Shown here in pieces: positions 12,113 through 22,517 of a DNA stretch of 64,000 nt. The DNA comes from Rhyzopertha dominica (Eukaryota > Arthropoda > Insecta > Coleoptera > Bostrichidae). The translations under genes were made by a program, and so were the position numbers. The notes under the pieces were generated by a model, which saw only the letters and a program-made list of their open reading frames with translations, searched no databases and was not told where the DNA came from. Positions within the stretch are counted from its first letter, which is position 1. Every line of letters begins with the position of its first letter. The stretch is from NCBI GenBank assembly GCA_025024175.1, contig QCXZ01000041.1, positions 46,619,786 to 46,683,785 on the forward strand, given 5' to 3'.

Positions 12113-12880
12113 ATGTCTTACAAAATAGATATACGTAGGAGTATTTATACGTTAGTTGGCCAACTTCCCAATAAAACTATTTATTGCACGATTAAGGATT
12201 GTGAGCAATGCCAAAAAGTGGTCGTCCAGAAGCTGTCAACAGAATGCTAGAAAGTGCAAAAAAAACAGAGTTATTCAGCGAGAATGTTAGGTCGGCGATT
12301 TCAAGTTTTCCATATGACCATCAATAGGGAAATTGCTAGAAATGGTGTGAAATTTCGTAAAAGAAAAAATGTGTTTAATATAGAAATACCCAGTTATAAA
12401 GGATAGCGTAATATTGTCGAATGCTACGGACAGTTCACTTTGCAAACAACAAAGTGATTTTTATGAACGACGAAAAGTATTTTACATTGACAGACGCGGA
12501 AATGAAAGGAAATGATGGTTTTTATACAGATGATATCGAGAACACTCGGGTATGGTGTACAATTTCTGAAGCTGGTGTTCACGCCTCTATGTTGGATATG
12601 TTAGAGGCGAAGCTATAGATGCAAATCTATTATATACGCGAAAATGTCTTCCAAAATTATTAAATTTTATTAGAACACATCATAATGGAGGCAAAATTAT
12701 GTTCCGGTCAGATCTGGTATCCTGTCATCATGCCCGAACAACAAGGGAATGGTTGACTACAAATCGCATACCTTTTATACCACAAGACAACCCCCCAAAT
12801 CTTTCACAAGCCCGACCAATCGAAGAATTTTGAAGTCTATTAAGTAGAAAGGTTCATGAGGGTGAATGCTTTCAGCGTCC
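12113..12880 (+). pseudogene. Tc1/mariner-class transposase relic, DD37E-type spacing
   Basis: The plus strand in alternating frames gives a transposase: an N-terminal HTH region (LPNKTIYCTIKDCEQ, then SGRPEAV and MLGRRFQ), followed by NREIARNGVKFRKRK. Next come the first catalytic block MNDEKYFTL and GNDGFYTDD (12421-12618), then FRSDLVSCHHARTTREWL and NLSQARPIEEF near 12700-12830. The 'DDEKYFT..GNDG.Y..D' and 'ARPIE(E/D)F' blocks are typical of the maT/ITmD37E-like insect lineages. The second Asp and the Glu of PIEEF are 37 residues apart. Frame shifts and a stop make it a pseudogene. It is cut off at about 12882 by PLE copy 2. Confidence 0.7.
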
Positions 12881-12884
12881 ATAA

Positions 12885-13892
12885 TCAGGTTGTGCAATGG
12901 GTTCACCTCTAAGTCCTGTAGTAGCCAATTTGTTTATGGAAAATTTTGAACATGTAGCGATAAACAGTTTTCAGCTTAAACCAAAATGTTGGTATAGGTA
13001 TGTAGATGACACTTTTGTTATTTGGCCCCACGGTATAGAAGAGCTGGGTAGGTTTCTAAATCATTTGAACAGTCAAAATCCCGACATAAAATTTACTATG
13101 GAATTAGAAAGCAATGGTAGTTTACCTTTCTTGGATGTCCAAATTTACAGAACAAACACTGGATAGTTAGGACACAAAGTTTACAGAAAACCAACACACA
13201 CAGACAGATATTTACATGCCACATCTCACCACCCTCCTTCTCAAAAGAATAGTCTTATTAGGACGTTATTTGTTAGAGCACAAAGGATATCAGATGAAAG
13301 TTCTGTACAAAAAGAAATATATTATCTTAAATCAGCGCTAGTGAGAAATGGTTATAGTAGTAAGAATATTTGGTCAGTTTTTAATAAAAGTGCTCATCCA
13401 AATCAAGTAAATTCTTAGCCACTACAAAGCAAATTGAAGTTGAGTTTGCCTTATGTACAGGGCCTTCCGAAAAAATTAAAGAGGATGCTTAGAAAACACG
13501 ATATTTTAGTTGTTGATAGTACATATAATAATTTAGATAAAATTTTAAGTTCTACTAAAGATAAAGTACATTTAGAAAGTGAAGGTGTTTACAAAATTAC
13601 TTGTTCTTGCGGAAGGTGTTACATAAATCAAACTAAAAGAAAAGTAGGTACGCGTTTGAAAGAACACATACGTGCTACTAGGTTGCAACATATAGATAAA
13701 TCTTCCGTAGCTGAACACTCATATTTGACTAAACACATGATTGATTTTGATAAAACAAAAATTTTACATAGAGAAAAATATTATCACAAACGTCTAATAA
13801 AAGAAGCTATAGAAATTTGTAGGAATACTAATAATTTTAATCGGGATTGTGGAAATTATGAGTTAGGTGACATTTGGAAGGCTATTTTGTAG
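12885..13892 (+). pseudogene. PLE RT palm plus GIY-YIG domain, two nonsense codons
   Basis: A single reading frame runs from SGCAMGSPLSPVVANLF through the intact catalytic motif YVDDTF near 13007, then the FLDVQIYR block, the linker, and the GIY-YIG domain (GVYKITC, CYINQT, RLKEH) to a natural stop at 13892. Only two stops interrupt it, at 13164-13166 and near 13417. At both places copy 1 has a CAG codon, so each is a C-to-T change. The nuclease motif reads YIN where copy 1 has YIG. Being 5'-truncated, it lacks the RT fingers and cannot be functional. Confidence 0.85.
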
Positions 13893-14075
13893 TTATCTTT
13901 TATCAAGTAGTTAGTGTATATCTAGTAGGTAGGTAGTTCCTTTTTCATCGTTAGGTTCCTTTTTTATCAGGTTGGCACGTTGTTTCTATGACGTCTCGCA
14001 TCCTTGGTGATTTGTTTATTTACTTTCAAAATTTTGTTTGAACTTGTGTCAGGCAAATTTTGAGGTTCTTCATCT

Positions 14076-14103
14076 TTGACAAAGATTACAGGTGTAATCG
14101 AAA
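14076..14103 (+). ncRNA. hammerhead-like hairpin in PLE copy 2 tail (putative)
   Basis: Same architecture as in copy 1. Here the stem is a perfect 6-bp pair, GATTAC with GTAATC around an AGGT loop, followed by GAAACG. Compared with copy 1, one base-pair position differs and is better paired here. Function is unproven. Confidence 0.35.
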
Positions 14104-16336
14104 CGTTAGACTATTAACTTTTTGTCAGTGTTTTCAAGAGACAGCGATCTATCCGACAAAATATTATCTTATAGAAAGGTTCATGATAATGGCTGGAAAG
14201 CATAAAACGAGGAACAGTTACGAAGGCGCATTTATCAGAAGGTGCGTGAAATAGATATTGGAAGGATAAAACAACATGCCATCGAAGACCGAGGACCCTT
14301 GTCAGTGATGTAATTCTTGAAATGTGCTCTAGATTAGTGACAAAATGTAATACTATTTCATTATTTTTAGTATTGTATTAGCATTCATGAATATCAAATC
14401 AACCCTTTATTCGTTCAAGCCTGCTTTGGGAGGTGATCCATCGTACCAAGTAGTTCAAAGTTGTTCAGATTCATAGACCACATCGTCCCTACAAAACCTA
14501 ATCGAGATCGCTAACTTGGCAAAGTTTCTTAATATTTCGGGTTACCTAACTCCTCTTTAAAAAATAACTTTCTTTTTTGCTTCTGGATCAACGAGGTTCA
14601 CTTCGTCATAATTAAAATACGACTTGGCGGAAAAACTTTGCAGAGAATTTAGTCCTCTACTAATTCTATATTAGGCCATGTTTGTCTAGAATGTAATCAG
14701 GGCTTGTTTTTTTTGCTCTGATGCTTGGGATACTATTATTTTGAAGAATAAAATTAAATAAGAATTAGTTATAAATATTTTCTCCCGTTTTATTTATTGT
14801 CTGACAATTTGGATGCAAGCATTTTTTGGAAATTGACACCACTCTTGTTGTTCTTCTCGTACAGCTCGTAAGGAGAGGTGGTTTAGTAAAAATGCATCAG
14901 GAAGTGTTGTATGGAAACCACTTCACTCCACTAATCTCTCAATTATACCACCTCAAGCACACATTGTACATCCTTAATTATTATTTTTCTAGGGCACCAG
15001 TCGAGATCCAAGATAACGCGATCATAAAGATTAATTACGTGTAATATTTTATACATTCTTCAGAGGATGTGCCGTGGAACATAAATAATTTATTAAAACA
15101 GCGTATTGGGTCAGTGGCATAGTTAAATAATAAGTTGGATAAACTCGCCGGTACAGAGCGCCGTTGTATAACCATTAACTGTAATCCATCACTGATTATT
15201 GTTTTTAGTCGCTTAGAAAACGTCCGCAATTACAGCTTAATTGGTGGTTTTTAACAGGTATGCACACCGGGTAGATTATCGGGATTTATTGGTTCGATTA
15301 GACCTACGGACGTGCAATTTATCCGCAAAAATAGGTAATTGGGCCTATAAATCAAAATTATCGCCGTCTTCCGCACCGGGATGTGGGTTTTCTTAGACTG
15401 CGCTAATGACAACCGGTAATGTTTGCTTCGTAATTAACTAATATGGTTTTCTTTTTATGCGCGACAGCTATATCGAACGGGAATCGACTGGAATCTATTT
15501 CGGAGCACGTCTTGTTCCACTAACCCGTTAAGATTGCTGCGGGTACCTTTCGATACGAGAAAGTCCCTGGCGTTGCGGAGATTTAATTTCATCGGTTTGT
15601 GGTGGGCCAGGAATTTAGGCAAGAAGAATTGTACTGGATCTTTCGCTAGCACGTATTATGTGGGATTTTGTCACTATTGACTGTACTACCATGAAACAGT
15701 ACCGCCTCAACGCGACCTGTCGACCTGTTCAAATCGAGAAAAGAGATTTAATACTAAAGAGATGATAACTAATTTGTTGCAGATTTATTATGTAAACGAT
15801 ATAAATTTCTACTGCATTATAAGTATGCGCTTTATGGGTCTCATCTTTAAATATCGCCTAGCCTGTTCAATTTATTTGGATACTACTAGTTTCGTCCTTG
15901 TTGAGACACATCAGGTAGGGATATCGAACGAATTAACCATAAGAGGTTGCCGAAATCATCGCGGCGTGCGGTATTAGTGGATTTGAAAACAAAATGCATT
16001 TTAATAATCTATTTCCATTTGCATGGGAATAAAAAAGTCAAGTTAAACGGATGTAGTAATATTTTAATTCAATATTAAAATATTACAAGCTCCATCTATT
16101 AGCTTAACAGCGTATTTTCGCCCTGTCCTTTTTGACTGACTTTTTCTTGTGATCATATCTTGAGGTGCAGCAAAATTTCCGCTTTTCACTTGCAAGGTGG
16201 CATCCACGTTGTGGAGATTAAATTAACAATATCTAAAAGTCGTAACGTGCAATAAGAGCTTGTGCTATCTTTAATTATTGCCGTGATTTGAAATTGTGCC
16301 GTAAGCCATCTCTGCTTTGAAGCATTTTGGCTTACT

Positions 16337-16525
16337 TCAAAGAGGCCGCACGTCATCAAAAGTTAACTGTGTCAACTTTAATAATTCATTTCTAAATTCC
16401 TGTTTTTTATATAGGTCTCTAAATATTGGCTCTACATAATATCTTAATTTAGCATCTTTAATTTCGATCACTAGATCAGAAGATCCTGGATCTTTAATTG
16501 AGAATCTTTTGGTTCCTGACATCAA
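16337..16525 (-). CDS. short open frame, function unknown
   Basis: A 62-residue frame begins MMSGTKRFSIKDPGSSDL and ends KLTQLTFDDVRPL. The composition (charged, moderately hydrophobic, no low complexity) looks more protein-like than its neighbours. I recognise no domain, and there is no flanking exon I can join. It could be an exon or transposon fragment, or chance. Confidence 0.2.
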   Translation of the reverse strand: MMSGTKRFSIKDPGSSDLVIEIKDAKLRYYVEPIFRDLYKKQEFRNELLKLTQLTFDDVRPL

Positions 16526-16730
16526 CAGTTAAGTCATATCGATACATTAATTTTGTATTTTATCTTCTGAAATTAAGAAATTAGTCAGTAACGTTGTACA
16601 ATCAGTTGTAAAGGAAACATATTCTATTGTCATTTTAATATATAAAACTTTTGGAACATCATATACTTAAGACATCATTTTTCATATTTCGAAATTTACT
16701 ATCGATAGATAATCTATACGCAATCGTGTT

Positions 16731-16780
16731 TTATTATTATTATTATTATTATTATTGTTATTATTATTATTATTATTATA
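16731..16780. repeat. (ATT)n microsatellite
   Basis: About sixteen tandem ATT units in 50 bp, with one TTG interruption near 16757. Confidence 0.95.
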
Positions 16781-17199
16781 AAACAACCAATTGACGCCTA
16801 AAAATACCTTTTTAATCCTACTCAAGCCCGCTCTACCAATTTAAAAACTGCCTTTCGCAAAAGTGCACTTACTACATCATACCACATTTCTATGCAATAC
16901 CTTTTCAGGAATAGATGTGGTATGGCATAATAGCAATAATAAAAACACAAACTTTTTAAATTTTTGAAAACTATTTACATACCTCATATGTGCAGGGTAC
17001 CTATAATTTACGTATTTGATATTGTATTTATGTCTAAATTTATTCGCTCAAAATCTGTCTTATTTCTAAAAAGTGAACAAAAGGCGTTAATATATTTACA
17101 ATACCCAGTGACAGTCAGATTACACCGTAAATCAGAAGAACAGCTTATTTTTATATTACATTATTCTCTTACTTTCGGATGAACTAACAAAAAACATAA

Positions 17200-17750
17200 T
17201 TCCTAATCTCGTTTTGGATACGAAACAACTTCAATGTCTGACTTGTTGAATACCGCTTAAAGAAACGTAAAGTGTAAACAACCGTGTTTAGTTTCTTCGA
17301 AATTGAATTGATATGCTTTGTCCAATTACGATTACTGTCTAAAATAACACCTAATTTTTTGTTATATACATTACATTTACATCTTCATTATTAACACAAA
17401 TAGACCTTGGCCTTCCTGGTACTCTGTAGCACTAAAGATCACAAAGTTAGTCTTACTGTTATTTAGGACCACTTTTCTTGAGATCATGATTGTACTGTCA
17501 CTAGAGTGAGCTGGTTAGAAAAGATTTTCATAATTATCTGCTTTATAATTAATAATGAAGAACAATCGTCATAACTGTTAATAACTAGGCTATCGTCACT
17601 TCCAAATTAACACACAAATAATTCACATATATATTTAATAGCAACGATCCTAATACACTACCTTGTGGTACTCCTCCTAAAACATTTCTTTGTCTTCGAT
17701 AGTATTCTTACACCTTCACCTTTTATTCTAATAACTTAAGTACGTTTTTG
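17200..17750 (-). pseudogene. jockey-like LINE, reverse transcriptase fragment
   Basis: On the minus strand near 17700 the reading YYRRQRNVLGGVPQGSVLGS is RT motif 4/B ('GVPQGSVLGP'). It continues as NIYVNYLCVNLE. Further along, at about 17290-17360, it reads KLGVILDSNRNWTKHI, the post-palm 'LGv.lD..l.W..HI' block of jockey/CR1/R1-type LINEs. Frame shifts and stops separate the blocks. The N-terminal RT part is missing. The EN domain of the same element type lies at 18460-18650 in the same orientation, so this appears to be one internally deleted LINE. Confidence 0.7.
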
Positions 17751-17765
17751 TAAATAGGATCAAAG

Positions 17766-18235
17766 TAGCGATGAAACGATACTAGTAAATACAACTACTT
17801 ACTCGATACTTTGCTTTCGATGCCAACTAGTTTTGGTATCGATATTTTACAACGGATTACCAAGTAGGAATCGAGTATCTAAAATGTGAAGGGAGGTGTA
17901 AAATAAGTAAAGCAAACTGCTAAAGAATGATGCGACACAGCGCAATATACGAAGAACACCGCGCGTATTAAAATCTACATGAGTTTCGAAAAATTAGCTC
18001 CGAATTCGTGAGTTACGTGTCATGAATAATAAACGTCTGGTTTAATACACATACTTGGAACCACATATTTACTGTTGTTTTTATTTGCCTCTAATCCCAA
18101 TCCTACGAAAAACTGACCGATACGAGTAAGTATACCACACTTTTTTTTCGTACCCAAGTACGAATCAATACTCTATTACCGATACGGTATCAAGTAATTG
18201 TATCGATACCTGTAAGTGATATCGTTTCATCCCTA
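17766..18235. mobile_element. 470-bp hAT-type MITE
   Basis: The left end TAGCGATGAAACGATA and the right end (inverted) TAGGGATGAAACGATA match at 15 of 16 positions. The flanking octamers GATCAAAG (17758-17765) and ACCCAAAG (18236-18243) share five of eight bases, consistent with a decayed 8-bp target duplication. The TAGNGATG start is typical of hAT ends. Subterminal copies of CGATAC/GTATCG-type motifs occur near both ends. No coding capacity. It sits between the EN and RT remnants of a jockey-like LINE and is therefore younger than that LINE. Confidence 0.65.
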
Positions 18236-18289
18236 ACCCAAAGACGTTTCGAGAAGTACAGGGCATAATCTAGATAAATATGGAATTCA

Positions 18290-18670
18290 CAGATTGCCCA
18301 AGCCGTATTGCGATTGAAAAGTTGAAAATCGACGTTTCGAGGTCATAGAAGATTGTAGAACAATCAATAGAAGATGACTAACACAAAATTTATCAACAAG
18401 AGACTATGAATTTGGTGCAATTCTGGTTGCAGTCAACCACAAGAATCAAATCGTAACCTTCCAACGGGCTATTAATATGATCTACTGCAACATTATCCCG
18501 CGCTAACAGGTTCACATGTAAATCACCCACAATGAAAATGTTTTGAAAATATGACATTATCTACGACAAAAACTTTTCTAATTCATCAAATGCAGCGAGT
18601 ATATTACCTCCAGGAGGTCTGTATAAAACTCCAAAGGGTGAAACAGAACCATTTAACTTAACTGATGCTC
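18290..18670 (-). pseudogene. jockey-like LINE, AP endonuclease fragment
   Basis: The minus strand reads FGVLYRPPGGNILAAFDELE, then NIFIVGDLHVNLLARDN and DHINSP. These match the AP-endonuclease domain of jockey-type LINEs: 'v.YRPP' and 'i.GDfN.dll', where the Asp/Asn pair is catalytic (here D-L-H, so the Asn is lost). It stands upstream of the RT fragment at 17200-17750 in the same orientation, with the MITE between. Confidence 0.65.
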
Positions 18671-18759
18671 AATGTTCTCTATTCTTTGGAACAACACATT
18701 ATTAATTATACGATTTATATGTGGCAGCAAAAATTGAACACGCATTTTAATACATGATA

Positions 18760-20240
18760 CCATCATAACTAATTAAAATAATGACACAATAATTAGTTTT
18801 CGTAATACTCTCGAACAGACTGTTTCACTGGCATAATGGGTATCGAGTTATCAAAATAAGCATTAAATTAATCAGGTTTTCCAGCACTTTCAGGAAGATC
18901 CAGGTGCTTTTCTTGGTAGCACGCTACATGTTTTCAAAAAAATGAATGCAACAATTCGATCATAATATTTAGAAGGACGGTACTGAATTTGGCAACTTCA
19001 TGTTCATGCTTGGATCATCTCCATGGTGACCTGGAACACCTTGTTCAGAGATGCTCTCCTGCTGAATCCGTTTCCTAGCGTCACCTTCAACTGTAACGCA
19101 TGGTTATACCCGATATTGCGCCTTATCCGTGTATTCCGTGAACTGTGAAAAGCTCATTGTTTACCTCGAGTCAACTCATGCAATTCCGACTTTCTTCCTC
19201 GGTAGTTCTATTTAGGCGATGCTGCGCGGCTTCATCAATCCGCGCGCGCTTCTGTGTTTTATTGCAGAGCCGTGAAAGTAGATTCCGAGAATCCACTGCA
19301 CCTTACAATTTACAGAGAAAACATCAGAACGAAAAACGGTTATTTACTGCATTGGCACGCAGTGAAATCACGCGTATTACAAAGGAGCACTTGCCAATAC
19401 CATCGGAAACCCTGATTTACTTTCGAATAACGTTGGAGGTAAATCATCGGCTGTCCCCGGGCGTGCGATTGACACATATTCATAGTCGATTTAGTAAGAA
19501 ACACTCATGATCAGCCGTTTTCCAAGAGCAAAAAGTTTATTTCGAATGCGCAGCGAACAGGAATGTCGCTGGAAACAACGCTTTCGATCACGTGTATATG
19601 GCAAAAATGCTATAATTGTATAAACGGAGCGAGCCGCGTTTCTAGTGTTTTCTCGGCCTTCCGAAGGTTTCTAGTGATGGTTATTAATGAATCGGCCCCT
19701 GCTGGCCTAACGGTAGTTGGATTCTTTCGGGCGGATGCTGTAATCGGTGCTTTGATGGTACAGTTTGGAATCAAGGACATTTAAAATGTATAAACGATTT
19801 TTAAATAACCGGTCATGACCTCTTTCCGCTGTCATATGGTCTACCGAATTTGACAAATACGTATATTAGTTCCTTGAAGCGTGGGTAACATCTCAACTTA
19901 AAACTATATTTAATATATTTAATAGGTTATAGGATAGGTATAGAAACAATGCTTTTGTAAATACACAGCATGCACACTGTATAGCAATATACTATTCAAT
20001 TAAAAAAAACAATAACAATGCCAAATTACACAACAATATCAACTATTCAGTTCCTACAATCGACAACATGTCCAAAAATCTTATTAAAGTTACTTGACAT
20101 AACAAAAACAGGTGAGTTAAAAAGCACATTGATTTTTAGCATTTGAAAAACAAAAAGTGCCCCCATTCCCGGTAACCAAGCCTAAGTATTCTTATATTAA
20201 GTAATGTTAGCAGAGGGGAGCAGTCAACATCGCCATGAAA
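18760..20240. other. intergenic with GC-richer patch, no recognised gene
   Basis: The patch 19020-19790 has higher GC and two plus-strand open frames (19145-19510, 121 residues; 19563-19784, 73 residues). Neither shows a signal peptide, domain or compositional bias I recognise. They may be chance frames in GC-richer DNA. Confidence 0.4.
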
Positions 20241-20242
20241 TA

Positions 20243-21325
20243 CACTGCTCAAAATGGTCTAAGGAGCATTCATGCTTGGCGCGGCCAAATGAGTTCTCAA
20301 ATAACTTTTTGATCAACTGGATCACTATAAATCAAAATCAACCGATTTAGGACTAGAAATTCTGACTTTAACTTCAGTATGTAGGTCTCGTCGTCAAATC
20401 GTCGGTTCCTGCGCCAGACTTGTGTTGCTTTCATTTGTTTTAGACTGTTTGACGCATGTGATAAGGTGTATTCAGTGCAATAATAACGTGTTCATTAATA
20501 AAACTGGAATATGGAGCGTCGACATTTGACTAGGGATGAAATGTTACGTGCTGTTGGAATGTTATGGTAGTTGTGCTCAAACTCAAATTGCGACTGCATT
20601 TGCCACTTCAAACAGCGTTGTCTGTAGACTTTGGCGAAGGTACCAAGAAACAGGCGATGTGGCCGAACGGCACACAGGTCCTAGACGCATTACAACACCA
20701 GCCCAGGACCAGAACATTATTATTGAGGCCAGGCGTCATCCAGAAACTACGACAAGGGAGATTGTTTATCATCTCCAGAACTTAGATGGGGTCCCAGTTT
20801 CAGACCAAACTGGCAGAAACCGTCTACGTGAAGCAGGTCTACATAGTCGTCGTCCAATCACAGATCCTGCATTACGCAGGGGCAATCGCGACCGTCGTTT
20901 ACAATGGGCCCAAGAACATATGAATTGGATTGAACCATAATGGGGTAATGTTCTCTTCACGGATGAGTCAAGGTTTTGGTTGTTCGGCCAGAGAGCAGAA
21001 GAGTAAGGGTTTTCGCGTGGAAAGGGTGAATTAGAGAGATTCAGGCACTTTTAGGAGGCCTAAATGTACAGAGGAGGATTTGTCATGGTTTGGGGCGATA
21101 TCATTCTCCACCATAAAACAGACCTCGTTTGCATCGACAGAACAATCACTCAGGATCGATACATTGAGCAAGTTCTAGAACCTGTTGTTCAACCATTGGC
21201 ATATGCTGCAGGGCCAGATTTACTGTATATGCATGACAATGCACGACCACATATTGGTCAGACAGTAACCAAGCGGTTGGCTGATGAACAGACAGAACAG
21301 AAAAACCTTTGTGATTTTTACAAAT
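20243..21325 (+). mobile_element. Tc1-like transposon, 3' part replaced by LINE insertion
   Basis: A TA followed by CACTGCTCAAAA at 20241-20254 has the form of a Tc1 terminal repeat. About 270 bp further the transposase gene starts, a normal distance for Tc1. Transposase similarity stops just after the second catalytic Asp block, near 21290, and the 5' untranslated region of a non-LTR element follows. The Tc1 3' end and its right TIR were not found after the LINE, so the 3' part is lost or was removed with the insertion. Confidence 0.7.
20511..21300 (+). pseudogene. Tc1 transposase, frameshifted and truncated
   Basis: The start is MERRHLTRDEMLRAVGML at 20511. A one-base shift near 20560 leads into the frame YGSCAQTQIATAF, then the second HTH part VVCRLWRRYQETGDVAERHT with GPRR (GRPR-like hook), NGVPVSDQT-type linker residues, and RRLQWAQEHMNW. 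A stop at 20938 splits it from VLFTDESRFWLFG, the first catalytic Asp. After more stops come FVMVWGDIILHHKTDLV and YMHDNARPHIGQ (21229-21264), the second catalytic Asp. The third residue (Glu of 'PDLNPIEH') is missing because the copy ends. It is dead. Confidence 0.85.
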
Positions 21326-21734
21326 AAATATGGATTTGACAATAAATTAAGTGGTGCGAAGCGTGCGCGTGCAAGTAAGACGTGATAAAATTCAGCTCCG
21401 CAAAATTAACCGTTTACGGAGGTTTGCGAGCACCGAGTTACTAAGATTAAGTTGATCGAAGACGACAAACTCCAACTAACTAATAAACACTTTACAGTGA
21501 AAAGATAGTGTACGTAATCACACCAAGACAGAAAGTGCTAATTAAACATAAAGTGAGAACACGGGACAGGTATAAACGACATACACGCAAAGGTCGCCGG
21601 CCGGCCCGTTCAAGACCATAAAACACCGTGATAACGGATACCCAAAACCGCATAAGAAACTTCTATGCGATAAAATATCAATTCAGGAGCAAATAAATAC
21701 CGACTCGTCACTACCGACGGACGTAAATTATATA

Positions 21735-22517
21735 ATGGCCGACGACGACTATTCGACTGATGACTCCTCCAAAAAGCGAAGAGCATTGAAAGCGACCGAA
21801 GATCATTTTAACAGAAGCAAAAAGACCCACAGAACACCACCAAAACATGATAGAGAAGACGACAAATTAGACCTACTGCTGAATATGATGCAAGAAATTA
21901 AAAGCGAGCAGGCAGAAATGAGGAAGGAAATTCGACAGAATGGCGAGGAGCAGAGAAGATTCAACTCCGAANTATTGCGACTAAAAAAAGAAAATGAGGA
22001 TATAAAGAAAGAGAACGCACAAATCAAGAAAGAAAATGTATTGATCAGAAAAGAGCTACAGGAAATAAAGTCGGACCTACAAGTGACAGAAAAGGAGAGA
22101 AAGAAAAATAATATAATCATAAATGGACTAGACATAAACAAAGAACAACCTCTTGCTGTACTGGAAACAGTAACTAACTTCATAAAGGAAAATCTAACAA
22201 TTAATATAGAACCCAAAAGCGCCACAAAGATAGGGAAAATGGTTTGTGTTGTAGAAATGAAATCAGCAGAGGATAAGAGAGAAATTATGCAGAATAAATC
22301 AAAACTTAAACAGATAACAACTCACAAGATATACATTAATGATGACCTCACAAAATACGAACGAGAAAAGCAGAAAATTATAAGATCAAAAGCCCAAGAG
22401 GAGAGAGAAAAAGGTAGACATGTTAAAATTGGATATAGTAAAATAATAGTAGACGGTATTACCTGGAGATGGGACAAGACCACAAACCAGTTGGTAGAAC
22501 CAAATCCAAAAAACTAA
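21735..22517 (+). CDS. non-LTR retrotransposon ORF1 protein (coiled coil plus RRM-like)
   Basis: 260 residues. Residues 1-45 are acidic then basic (MADDDYSTDDSSKKRR), with a nuclear-localisation-like basic run. Residues 45-125 are a strongly charged heptad-like coiled coil of the form LKKEN..IKKEN..IRKELQEIK, suited to trimer formation. Residues 127-210 (NNIIINGLDINKEQ onward) look like the RNA-recognition fold of L1-type ORF1 proteins. Residues 210-255 (YINDDLTKYEREKQKIIRSKAQEE, HVKIGYSKIIVDG) match the C-terminal domain. Such proteins coat their own RNA as chaperones. The start is the first ATG of the frame, 400 bp into the element. One N (21972) changes a single residue. Confidence 0.8.
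   Translation: MADDDYSTDDSSKKRRALKATEDHFNRSKKTHRTPPKHDREDDKLDLLLNMMQEIKSEQAEMRKEIRQNGEEQRRFNSEXLRLKKENEDIKKENAQIKKENVLIRKELQEIKSDLQVTEKERKKNNIIINGLDINKEQPLAVLETVTNFIKENLTINIEPKSATKIGKMVCVVEMKSAEDKREIMQNKSKLKQITTHKIYINDDLTKYEREKQKIIRSKAQEEREKGRHVKIGYSKIIVDGITWRWDKTTNQLVEPNPKN

Larger units (their letters stand above)
12883..14142 (+). mobile_element. Penelope-like retroelement, copy 2 (5'-truncated)
   Basis: From 12883 the sequence is nearly identical to copy 1 from about 1275, starting inside the reverse transcriptase palm, and continues to about 14142, where the copies diverge. The abrupt start immediately after a transposase relic shows a 5'-truncated insertion, which is usual for target-primed reverse transcription. 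It shares the same 3' tail hairpin (14084-14099) followed by GAAA. Copy 2 retains segments that copy 1 has lost, so the two are independent insertions of one family and not a segmental duplication. Confidence 0.85.
14143..17180. other. intergenic; one microsatellite, no clear gene
   Basis: GC content is somewhat higher between about 15060 and 15660 than in the surroundings, with short open frames on both strands, but no domain is recognised. The (ATT)n tract and one small open frame are listed separately. Confidence 0.45.
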
